Source: Muribaculaceae bacterium (GTDB lineage: Bacteria > Bacteroidota > Bacteroidia > Bacteroidales > Muribaculaceae). Taken from it: 64,000 nucleotides of DNA. The stretch spans positions 1 through 64,000 of the forward strand of contig JAFRRT010000017.1 in the NCBI GenBank assembly GCA_017427945.1, written 5' to 3'. Positions 8,406 through 16,455 of this stretch are shown here, one piece after another. Position 1 is the stretch's first letter; each line of letters begins with the position of its first letter. The notes under the pieces are model-generated. The model saw only the letters and a list, made by a program, of their open reading frames with translations. It was not told the DNA's origin and did not search any database. Both the position numbers and the translations under genes were made by a program.

Positions 8406-8871
8406 AGTCCCAATTGTTGATTGTTAAACTTCCATCATCATTAATCACGATGTCTTTCTCAATAATTGCTTTATTGATAATTGAAGCAATCTCCTTCATT
8501 TGCTTGGCTTTTTCATTCAATTCTGGCACGTCTTGGTAGGCGCGTGCTTCAGGTGGCTTAAAACCACCAGAGCCAAAAATTACAGCCGTTCTATCAAAAT
8601 ACAGGCAATACAATCTTAGATTTCCTACCCTAAGAGCTGCGACTCCGTCACCAGGTAACCCTTCTTCATGCTTGAAATGATCTCGCCTGCACCCAATATC
8701 ATGGCCCATTACAAACAATTTCTCAAGTATGGTATTCAAATCATCCGCATATTGTTCATTGTCGTTAAAGAATTGTTCAAGTAGTGTGAACTCTTCATCT
8801 TTTATCAAGATAGAATAAATATGAGCCATTCCACCTGTAAGACTTTCATTTTCAACAATTTTAAACTGCAT
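8398..8871 (-). CDS. RelE/HigB-like toxin (Gp49-type)
   Basis: The 157-residue protein matches the RelE/HigB superfamily in its second half: LRVGNLRLYCLYFDRTAVIF (the conserved basic-aromatic strand pair), GSGGFKPP, and an ELNEKAKQMKEI helix. Toxins of this type cleave mRNA at the ribosome. It is first in the order toxin, antitoxin, SecB-like chaperone, the arrangement of HigBA-type TAC operons. The N-terminal ~60 residues are longer than in minimal HigB. The start at 8871 is 23-30 bases downstream of a -7 box. I infer the toxin function from pattern and neighbours. Confidence 0.65.
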   Translation of the reverse strand: MQFKIVENESLTGGMAHIYSILIKDEEFTLLEQFFNDNEQYADDLNTILEKLFVMGHDIGCRRDHFKHEEGLPGDGVAALRVGNLRLYCLYFDRTAVIFGSGGFKPPEARAYQDVPELNEKAKQMKEIASIINKAIIEKDIVINDDGSLTINNWDYD

Positions 8872-8900
8872 AAGATCTGTTTTCCATTATTTTTCGAGTG

Positions 8901-8938
8901 CAAATTAAATGAAAAATTCGGATATATCCAAATTTTTT
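8901..8938 (-). promoter_or_regulatory. TAC promoter and autoregulatory palindrome
   Basis: TTAATTTG (8901-8908, minus strand) matches the TAnnTTTG -7 box at 7 of 8 positions. Immediately upstream is a 26-bp palindrome (8912-8937, core GGATATATCC) with only one mismatched pair. It is placed where the HTH antitoxin would be expected to bind and repress. It is unrelated to the GCGAAC palindrome of the WYL-linked promoters. Confidence 0.65.
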
Positions 8939-8999
8939 ATCCAGAACTTGTTTCTAACTCACAAGAATTCTATAATTTTGACTTGATAAGTGACCTTCT

Positions 9000-10640
9000 T
9001 TATAGCAATGTAGCTGCGCTAAGGCGACCGTCTCTTTCCTTTATTGCTAATACTTGCAGCTCCTGGCCGTTAGTCACATTGGCGAGCAGTGACTGATGAA
9101 TATAACAGTCACCCACAAAGCCGAAGGCTTTACCTGCTTTATTGGTATTGACCCTCACATCTCCGCTCACTACCTCAAAATGCTGCACACCTTCTTGAGT
9201 GTCAATAGGCTTTATCTCTAACGCTTCTAAACCGCGCTCCCCATTGATATATTTCACCGTATAGAAATAGTAAGGTTGACATGATGGATGACGCGGTAGA
9301 CGTCCAGGGGGCAGTATTATAGATGTGCCATCGGGAGCAATCAGTTTTGCCCTTTTCTTGCCATTCTTGTTGTTGAAAGTCTTGCCATTGTAAAACATTA
9401 CAGCAGTCGGGGCGTCAGGATACATGAAAGACATCAACCGCTCTAGCTTATTGTCATATAGGCTCTGGTTGTTGGCAGGGGCTTGAGTGCCGGCAGGTAT
9501 TTTGCCAGCAAGTTCATAGTAAGGATCTCTAACCGCCCATCCTCGCTCTTGTCGAGCTTTGTGATAGGTCTCCAGTTCTCGTTTTGCGGCTGCATAGTTC
9601 CCCTCTTCAATCAGTTGTCCAGCAAGTTTCAGCCGTGTATCACCAAGGAACTGCTCGTCGCGTTGCATTGTAATGACCTTGCATAGAATGGCCTGCTTGA
9701 TTTCTCGGTCATCGATGATGTCAGCAAGTTCCTGCCATATATAGGGTTGTGGGAGTCTTTCGGTCACTTTTCTATAGGCAGTAACAGCCTCGTCAATATC
9801 ACCACGGGCAGCAAGCAGACGAGCATAATTCAACTCAAGCTTTCCATCTCTAGGGAATTTATTCCTAGCCTTTTCAATGAGTTGAACGAATTCGTCAGGG
9901 ACCAAGTTGATATGATCATCGAGCAGTTCCTTGCAGTAACGGCCTATTGCTTTCTCCACAAGACATGGCAGTTTCCTGCCATCATCAGTCGTGAACTGTT
10001 CCCAATCTTCTTCCGAAAAGTTTTCAAATCCCCACATCTCAAGAAATGTCGTAAACTTGAAATCATTCCTGAACTCGGTTTCGAGTTCAACAGCCATACG
10101 CAAGATGGACGAATGCAGTGGTGATGGCTTCTCGACCTTGAGTTTGAGATAAAGCGATAAGGCGCGCTTCACGTTGTAAGTCGCTTTTTTTTCTAACTGA
10201 TGTTTGGCATAGCGATACAGAATCCAACCCGCAGTCCTCTGCTGGAAGTCATCCAATCCAATCTCGTCGTTACAAACAATGTCCTTGATATCACCGAATG
10301 CTTTAACGACTGTGCGGCTATCCCTGGAATCTTGGTCAGCCTGCTTGATGATTGCCGTGAATGGTGATAGTTGTTGCTCCAAGAAGTTAACTTGCTTTTC
10401 GGCAACACTATCTTGCCCTGCTTCCATGCTGGGAAGTATTTCTTTCATTCTCTTGACCAATTCTGTGGCTTGATCTTTTTGGCCATTAGCCAGGCATTGT
10501 TTGCACATGTCATGCAACACCCAGAACAGAGCTCGATAACTCCACGCACTTTTGTCCTTTTCAAGGTCGGCATTAGCCATCTCGAGAGCCTCGTCGAGTT
10601 GGCCATTCTTGCGTAATTCATTGACATCCCTGTATGACAT
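9000..10640 (-). CDS. TPR protein with C-terminal OB/cold-shock-like domain
   Basis: The first ~350 residues are helical with tetratricopeptide character (DEALEMANADLEKDKSAWSY, LARLLAARGDIDEAVTAYRK, LAGQLIEEGNYAAAKRELE). The end (about 395-546) is a beta-rich nucleic-acid-binding-like region with YFYTVKYINGERGLEA and AFGFVGDCYIHQSLL, resembling a cold-shock/OB strand set. It is co-transcribed with the helicase gene, which ends 27 bases upstream. A scaffold-plus-helicase pair is a common defence layout, but I know of no proven function for this pair. Confidence 0.65.
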   Translation of the reverse strand: MSYRDVNELRKNGQLDEALEMANADLEKDKSAWSYRALFWVLHDMCKQCLANGQKDQATELVKRMKEILPSMEAGQDSVAEKQVNFLEQQLSPFTAIIKQADQDSRDSRTVVKAFGDIKDIVCNDEIGLDDFQQRTAGWILYRYAKHQLEKKATYNVKRALSLYLKLKVEKPSPLHSSILRMAVELETEFRNDFKFTTFLEMWGFENFSEEDWEQFTTDDGRKLPCLVEKAIGRYCKELLDDHINLVPDEFVQLIEKARNKFPRDGKLELNYARLLAARGDIDEAVTAYRKVTERLPQPYIWQELADIIDDREIKQAILCKVITMQRDEQFLGDTRLKLAGQLIEEGNYAAAKRELETYHKARQERGWAVRDPYYELAGKIPAGTQAPANNQSLYDNKLERLMSFMYPDAPTAVMFYNGKTFNNKNGKKRAKLIAPDGTSIILPPGRLPRHPSCQPYYFYTVKYINGERGLEALEIKPIDTQEGVQHFEVVSGDVRVNTNKAGKAFGFVGDCYIHQSLLANVTNGQELQVLAIKERDGRLSAATLL

Positions 10641-10667
10641 ATCTAATCCTCCCTTATGTTACTTTTG

Positions 10668-12713
10668 TTATTCATTTACCATGCCTTCGATGAGCCTCTT
10701 CAATTTCTCATCATCAGCTCCAAGTTCCGACATGGGCACAGCGGCAGAAAGGCCTTTCTCATTCACATAGAACTTGATGAGGGCAAATCGTGCATCGGTA
10801 ATCAGATGATATTCCACGTAATATTGTTTCAGCATCTCAACCACATTGACGATTTTGACATCAGTATCCAATGCAACGGTGGTAACACGCTGGAACAACT
10901 CACGCATCAGCTCATTGCTGGGCTCATAGTTGAAGTTTCTCGGCTCTGCCATGCTTGTATTAATCAGCTGGGCAAGCATATCTCTAGAAGAGCCGTCACC
11001 GGTAATAGGCACTAATTTGAAAAAGCCTGCTCCGTCATAATATACCTCGATGTGAACTTGCTCCCCCGTTGACGAGACAAAGTCGAATTTGTCTTGATAG
11101 TTGTAGGTGCCAACGTTCAGCAGTTTGAAGTCAGTGCCCCGAAGCGCTTCTTCAATGCCGAGGTGTTTCAGCCTTACTCCTATCAAGTCTGTGCTAGGGT
11201 GATAGGTTGTGGCCAAAGTGGAATCCTCTTGCCAGAAGTTTTTGGGTGCTTTCCCGAACTTGCCGATTGCCGTGAAGCTAAGTTTGTCGAACGAGGTGAT
11301 GTGCGGTGCATTTATAGCAAACAGTCTGTTTTTGGCACGTGTGGTGGCGGTGTAGCACCATCTCAAGTGGTCATCCGAAAGACCGCAACGACCGGCATAG
11401 TCCACAAATACGGTGTCCCATTCACCGCCTTGAGACTTATGACAAGTCACCGCATAGCCGAACTTGACCTTCAGGGCGTTGAAATAGGGGTCGTTGGTTA
11501 ACGCTTCCTTAAACTCGGGCGAACCCTCTTTCAACTGTTTATTCCTCAGAATGAAGTCAATATAAACGGCGTTTATCTGCCATACGCTCAAGTCCGATTC
11601 TCCGGAGTGTAAGAGATCGTCATAGACTTTGCAGGTGATGGTTATGTCTTCTTTGCTGAAGTACAGATCGATATCACGGAATGCCAAGTCGATGTGACGT
11701 TTCTCTCCCTTTATTGTTACAGGGATATTGGGGTGAATATCTACTTGACCAACACGAGTTACCTTGGCCATGTCTCCATTGAAAACCTGAAGTCCGTAGC
11801 TCTTGTAATTGTTGTTATTGATGATGACTATATCGCCTACCTGGACAGTTTCTTCACCAGGGAAAATGATGGACCGGATAGCACGGTTGACCTCAAAGCA
11901 ACGACGGTTAGAGAAACAGACGGTAATTCCGTTGCCAACTTCCGGCACGGGGAATTCATCAGTGAAGGTCCCAGGCAATGCTCCAGCCTGTAACTCAATG
12001 ATGTCCTTACCATCCGCATCCAGCGACAGATTATGACGAGCACCACGCGGGAGCGCCAACAGGTCACGCAATTTGGTCGCTTGAGCCAGGATGGCGTTGC
12101 TATCTTCTTGTCTTACAACCTCAGTCAGCTCTATGCTCTCGACTCGATGGCCAAGGCTCGATAGGTAATCCACATCGAGGGCGTAGGAATGAGGATCCAT
12201 GACTGGTGGCAGCTGAGCCGGGTCGCCAACGAAAATCACCTTCTCGATGCCGCACACTTTGACGTATTGGAGCAGGTCATTCAGCAGCACACCTGAGCCG
12301 AACCTTAGATAGTCGTTATGACTCTCCACATTGGAAATCATCGAGCTCTCATCGATAATCATGATTTGGAAATCCTGAGCCTGCTCTACGATAGGAAAAT
12401 ATAGCTGATAAGAACTGGTGGATTCGTCCTCCTCATCTTCCTTGCTGCAAATGATATCAAGATTGAAGATGAGGCGATGAATGGTCATGCCCTTCCCGAC
12501 GCGGTCACGCAGAACCTTAGCAGCACGGCCTGTCGGGGCCAGCACTTCATAGGGCGTCTTGTTTTCATCCAGATAGCGGGTGATATACTTGATCAAGTGA
12601 GTTTTACCGGTACCGGCATAACCATTAAGGACAAAGATGTCGCTATCATTGCCTAAGAAATCCTTGATTTTATCAAACGCTACTTGCTGAGATGATGTTA
12701 GAGGTTGCTCCAT
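10668..12713 (-). CDS. RecD/UvrD-like superfamily 1 DNA helicase
   Basis: All SF1 motifs are visible in the 681 residues: Walker A GYAGTGKTH (31-39), Ia LAPTGRAAKVL, Walker B IIDESSMIS, III FVGDPAQLPPV, V VTCHKSQGGEWDTVFVD and VI WCYTATTRAK. This is the RecD2/Dda-type order. The last ~180 residues are an extra domain of unknown role. Dda/RecD-like enzymes unwind DNA 5' to 3'. It heads a two-gene unit with the TPR/OB protein inside the defence island, so a defence or repair role for the pair is likely but unproven. Confidence 0.85.
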   Translation of the reverse strand: MEQPLTSSQQVAFDKIKDFLGNDSDIFVLNGYAGTGKTHLIKYITRYLDENKTPYEVLAPTGRAAKVLRDRVGKGMTIHRLIFNLDIICSKEDEEDESTSSYQLYFPIVEQAQDFQIMIIDESSMISNVESHNDYLRFGSGVLLNDLLQYVKVCGIEKVIFVGDPAQLPPVMDPHSYALDVDYLSSLGHRVESIELTEVVRQEDSNAILAQATKLRDLLALPRGARHNLSLDADGKDIIELQAGALPGTFTDEFPVPEVGNGITVCFSNRRCFEVNRAIRSIIFPGEETVQVGDIVIINNNNYKSYGLQVFNGDMAKVTRVGQVDIHPNIPVTIKGEKRHIDLAFRDIDLYFSKEDITITCKVYDDLLHSGESDLSVWQINAVYIDFILRNKQLKEGSPEFKEALTNDPYFNALKVKFGYAVTCHKSQGGEWDTVFVDYAGRCGLSDDHLRWCYTATTRAKNRLFAINAPHITSFDKLSFTAIGKFGKAPKNFWQEDSTLATTYHPSTDLIGVRLKHLGIEEALRGTDFKLLNVGTYNYQDKFDFVSSTGEQVHIEVYYDGAGFFKLVPITGDGSSRDMLAQLINTSMAEPRNFNYEPSNELMRELFQRVTTVALDTDVKIVNVVEMLKQYYVEYHLITDARFALIKFYVNEKGLSAAVPMSELGADDEKLKRLIEGMVNE

Positions 12714-12796
12714 AATTCTTGTCGGTTTTTACTGACTTTTGCAGCAAAAACCATGCCAAATAATAACTCTTACTATCAATCTACTGTGTTGCACAC

Positions 12797-12817
12797 AAAA
12801 GGGCACAATATCCCTTT
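12797..12817 (-). terminator. Weak terminator after the retron operon
   Basis: AAAGGG and CCCTTT arms around an 8-base loop, followed on the minus strand by TTTTG, lie 25-45 bases past the end of the 604-aa gene. The stem is short, so partial read-through into the helicase operon is possible. I could not pick a clear separate promoter for the helicase in this 128-bp gap. Confidence 0.45.
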
Positions 12818-12841
12818 CTCTGACTCTTAATGAGTACATTA

Positions 12842-14656
12842 CTATCGTTTCTTCAGCATAGGAAGAATTACATTATTAAAGACTTTCTTAAACTGTTCAA
12901 TACTAAATGAACAAATCCCTTCATGAGCGCCCTTGTTTCTTTCATTTACCAGTTGGAGTATATCTGATAGGTCGTCTGAAAGAATATTATAGAACAAGTA
13001 TAACGGAATAATAATTTGCGATGGTTTTGCCTTTTCATCAGGGTCTTCCCATCCAGGATTAACAGTTAAGAGCGGTTGTTTATAGCACTGTACACCTATA
13101 TATTTTTTTCTTTTGCTATTCTCTTTCTGAGTTTGAAAGAGAACCCGCCTTTTCCAATGTCCGACCGAGAGTGAGCCCTTAAATAATTCCGTGCCAATCA
13201 GCTTAAATTCTTCCCTTTCAATGTAAGTCTCAAAGAAAGCATATAATGTTAGCACACAGGCTCTCAATAATTCTGACCGGTTTTTTCCATTATCAATCTT
13301 TATTAATGACAAGAACTCGTAAAGTAATGATAAATCATCTTCAGAATAACCAAGTTTCTTTTGAAGCTGCTCTAATTCGTTATACCATTCTTTCAAATAG
13401 CTCATGTTACAAGCTGCCTTTATTGCATTAAAGAACTCATTAAAACCGCGATATGATTCATCTCTAGACAAATTCTGCTCAGGTGATTCCTTCATGGCAT
13501 ACCCACTTGCTCCAATTTCTAAAAGCTCTTCTTTCAAATTCCATACTTTATTTGATGCAGAAAATACAACAATCTGATTATACGGATTAAGCCCAACTCT
13601 TTTATTATCCTTGTCCTTGTCTTTTTTTACAATATACCTAGCTATTTTATGACCACTTAATTCTGAGTATTTTAAGGTTTCTTGGAAATCCTCATCATGG
13701 AGCCTTAAATCAATGATATAACAATCTGCGCAGCCATTATCCTCATAATCTTTATCAAGGAATCTTATAATGTCTTGAATAAGATCGTTTTTATTAATAG
13801 ATTTTTGTAAATCTAAAAAAGGATATGTAATTAATTCTGCACCAGATCCAGATAAGATAGTTGCCAAAATAGCGGCCCATCCTTTATTTGCTTCATCATC
13901 GATATATACAATTCTGCGGTTCTTAAGAATATGACTTTTCGGAATCTGGTTCTTCTTTTTCCTGCCATAATGCTCTCTTTGTCCAGCTGAACACATTAGA
14001 TATTTAAAGTACAGCATGTTAGCAAAATCTTCATTAGGCAACGATGGCTCTTCCCCTTCTTTCCATAAAAACATCTCTTTCCAGCGTATAATAGCCCATT
14101 CATTTGCAATAGAATGATGAGTAGCGTAGTTAGCTGGAACTGGTATTGTCTTTAGATATTGTAGAAGTGACTGATATTCAAAAGAATTCATCACTTCTTC
14201 ATTCGTTTGAGATTTAGCAGGAACTAGATCGTATATTTTTTTAATCATATTTGAGATCCGCTCTTCTTCTTTTACGGACGACCTAAAAACATTAGTTGAG
14301 TTTAACAATGCACATAAAGGCGAGAAAAGCATTATCTCATTAATGTTGTCGGGTCCTAAAAATAGAATCGGTGTTCTAAGACAATTCCATTCTGGAGTCA
14401 AACGGATGTGGGCAGCAACTCTTAACCCTGAAAATTCTGTATAAGTTTCACTTAGATTATATGGTAATATAATCAAGTCATAATGATTATCTTTCAAGAA
14501 CTCCAGTTCTGAACATGTAAACGTATCAAAATCCGGAACATCAGTAGGAGGAAGAGCAAATGGATGAGGTGATAAATCAATTCCTTTTTCATTCAGAGAT
14601 GAAGGAAACAATAAGTACTCAGGTAAATTATTATTATGTAATACAAGAACTTTCAT
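12842..14656 (-). CDS. Receiver-domain protein with HEPN-like C-terminus, retron operon
   Basis: The N-terminal ~130 residues form a degenerate receiver-like fold (DLIILPYNLS). A second, canonical receiver spans about 247-400: acidic IDDE, phosphoacceptor Asp in YIIDLRLHDED, Ser in VVFSASN and Lys in YAMKESP. The last ~200 residues are helical and end with ERNKGAHEG: Arg573 and His578 form an Rx4H motif typical of HEPN ribonucleases. HEPN RNases are frequent toxic effectors in defence systems, so this is the best effector candidate of the retron operon. It overlaps the previous gene by one base. Confidence 0.6.
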   Translation of the reverse strand: MKVLVLHNNNLPEYLLFPSSLNEKGIDLSPHPFALPPTDVPDFDTFTCSELEFLKDNHYDLIILPYNLSETYTEFSGLRVAAHIRLTPEWNCLRTPILFLGPDNINEIMLFSPLCALLNSTNVFRSSVKEEERISNMIKKIYDLVPAKSQTNEEVMNSFEYQSLLQYLKTIPVPANYATHHSIANEWAIIRWKEMFLWKEGEEPSLPNEDFANMLYFKYLMCSAGQREHYGRKKKNQIPKSHILKNRRIVYIDDEANKGWAAILATILSGSGAELITYPFLDLQKSINKNDLIQDIIRFLDKDYEDNGCADCYIIDLRLHDEDFQETLKYSELSGHKIARYIVKKDKDKDNKRVGLNPYNQIVVFSASNKVWNLKEELLEIGASGYAMKESPEQNLSRDESYRGFNEFFNAIKAACNMSYLKEWYNELEQLQKKLGYSEDDLSLLYEFLSLIKIDNGKNRSELLRACVLTLYAFFETYIEREEFKLIGTELFKGSLSVGHWKRRVLFQTQKENSKRKKYIGVQCYKQPLLTVNPGWEDPDEKAKPSQIIIPLYLFYNILSDDLSDILQLVNERNKGAHEGICSFSIEQFKKVFNNVILPMLKKR

Positions 14657-15246
14657 TATATTTTGGAGTTACGTATTTCTTTTATTATTTCTTTTTCAAT
14701 AAAATCAGATGATAATGGATGATCATCCCCGCTTTCGCTAATGAGTGTTCTTAATTCATATTCTTTTTCGTTATTGCCACCAAGCCACATGATATTTCGG
14801 TATTGCATTAATAATGACAATCTCCATGACTTTCCATATAGCAATTCAAGTAGGGGTTCAGCACATTCATTATTCGCAAAACGGCTTAATATTTCAACAA
14901 GATTCTGCTGATAGAAATATGCTACATTTATATTTAATCTTTTGCGATTATTCATAAGAAGATTCTGCGTGATACCACCGCTGAATACTATAAAAAATTT
15001 ATTAAAACGTTTGGCATACTCTTCGATGGTATTGCGAACATTCGCCTGTGCCATCCATGAAAGATGGATAGCAATAAGTGAATATCCTGACAGTTCTAAC
15101 TCTAAATCGTCCTTTGTTGTTGGCAATTTCGTTTTTATTGAGAGCCATCCTTCATTCTCGCACTTGACAAGACCTGATAAGCCATTATTGTCCATTAACG
15201 TTTTTCTTCTCTCTGGCCTATCATCTACAATGATAACTTTATTCAT
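14656..15246 (-). CDS. Pseudo-receiver protein, retron operon
   Basis: The 196-residue protein has a response-regulator start (VIIVDDRPERR, Asp8-Asp9). At the phosphoacceptor position it reads IAIHLSW, with His instead of Asp, and the usual Lys near AYFYQQN is missing. IVFSGG keeps the conserved Ser. It is therefore probably a non-phosphorylated pseudo-receiver used for protein contact. The C-terminal ~70 residues are helical and unrecognised. It overlaps the upstream 393-aa gene by 8 bases and the downstream gene by 1, so the three are translationally coupled. Confidence 0.6.
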   Translation of the reverse strand: MNKVIIVDDRPERRKTLMDNNGLSGLVKCENEGWLSIKTKLPTTKDDLELELSGYSLIAIHLSWMAQANVRNTIEEYAKRFNKFFIVFSGGITQNLLMNNRKRLNINVAYFYQQNLVEILSRFANNECAEPLLELLYGKSWRLSLLMQYRNIMWLGGNNEKEYELRTLISESGDDHPLSSDFIEKEIIKEIRNSKI

Positions 15247-16420
15247 GCTTGTAAGAATAAAAAGTTAATATATATGTGAATCCAGGACATTGTTCAGCCT
15301 CTATTTCTTCAACTCTGGGTAACAGTGTACTAGATGACGATAAATAGTTAATTCTGCAATGCTTCAATTCTTCATTTATTCTAAATCTACTTTCAATAGA
15401 GAAGTCGCAGAGATTCAACAGTCTTTCTTTTATTCGACAAAGATCGCCTTCTCCACCTTTAGCAACGATTTTTGCATCATTAATATCTTTGTCTGCAAAA
15501 GAGGCTTCTTGCAAAATCCTTAATTGAATTGCTTCGTTATCGTTTTCAGTTATTAGCTTACTGCTAATCTTTATATTTGGATACTCTGAACGCTGGAAAA
15601 TGTTGCGAGCAATAATTCCTAATGCATCTTTAACAAGTTCCGTGTCTGTGTAGAATGAGCGTCCTCTGAGGGTGCTAAGTTGTTCTTGATTTATTATGTG
15701 ATCTGGACTACTCTTAAATATTTCCTTCACCGAGAAAAACAAATCGTTATCACGGAACTCAATGCATCGTTTGAATATATCCACTACATCACTAAAATAA
15801 ATTAGCATTTTTCCGTTAATTAACGACTTAGGTTGAAATATCTCTGGTAACGTGGAAATTGGCATTGAAAATGGTTGATTGCCTGGGTTCGTGTCCATCC
15901 ATTCCTTAAGATATTGATTGTAACCAATCTTAAGTTTATATTGACTCCAAGAATATTTTGCATCATCATTAACTAAAAAGTTTCTAATAATCTGCCATAA
16001 ATGATTACATAGAAGCCTTATCTCATCTAATGGATGACCTTCAGCGGCTTCTAAAATCTTAAGATATTCTTTTTTGAATTCATCAAATGATGCATATGGA
16101 TACTCTCCGGTGTCAGTTTTTCTGTCCCAAAAGTGAGAGGTATATTTTAAGGCCAGGGTATTATTGTCGGTAAATTGGTGCAAAAAAGCAACAATCCGTT
16201 GGGGTGTATGATGCGTACTTGTATTTTGACTGGTAATATCTGAAGTAAGGGTTGTTGAAGAATAATCTGTGGTCAATGAATTCATATTGTCTTCACTGTC
16301 AATTATATCTGACGAACAACACCTTGCTAAAAGCAAATCTCTTTTCTTTATCTGAGCCCTTGTGAGGCTTTTGTTATGAAGTATAAAACTTAGGAAGTAT
16401 TGTTTCTCTCTATTGCCCAT
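15239..16420 (-). CDS. Unknown 393-aa protein, retron operon
   Basis: I do not recognise this protein. A Ser/Thr-rich low-complexity segment lies at about 45-72 (DYSSTTLTSDITSQNTS). The rest is mixed helix and strand. The last ~100 residues (IQLRILQEASFAD, RFRINEELKHCRINYL, GFTYILTFYSYKHE) resemble in rhythm the closing strands of a GHKL ATPase, but I see no N-box. It begins 35 bases after the RT gene and overlaps the pseudo-receiver, so it belongs to the retron operon. With receivers next door, a sensor role is a guess only. Confidence 0.55.
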   Translation of the reverse strand: MGNREKQYFLSFILHNKSLTRAQIKKRDLLLARCCSSDIIDSEDNMNSLTTDYSSTTLTSDITSQNTSTHHTPQRIVAFLHQFTDNNTLALKYTSHFWDRKTDTGEYPYASFDEFKKEYLKILEAAEGHPLDEIRLLCNHLWQIIRNFLVNDDAKYSWSQYKLKIGYNQYLKEWMDTNPGNQPFSMPISTLPEIFQPKSLINGKMLIYFSDVVDIFKRCIEFRDNDLFFSVKEIFKSSPDHIINQEQLSTLRGRSFYTDTELVKDALGIIARNIFQRSEYPNIKISSKLITENDNEAIQLRILQEASFADKDINDAKIVAKGGEGDLCRIKERLLNLCDFSIESRFRINEELKHCRINYLSSSSTLLPRVEEIEAEQCPGFTYILTFYSYKHE

Positions 16421-16455
16421 TTGTTCTGTTTGAGTTTATTCGTATCTAATACTGC

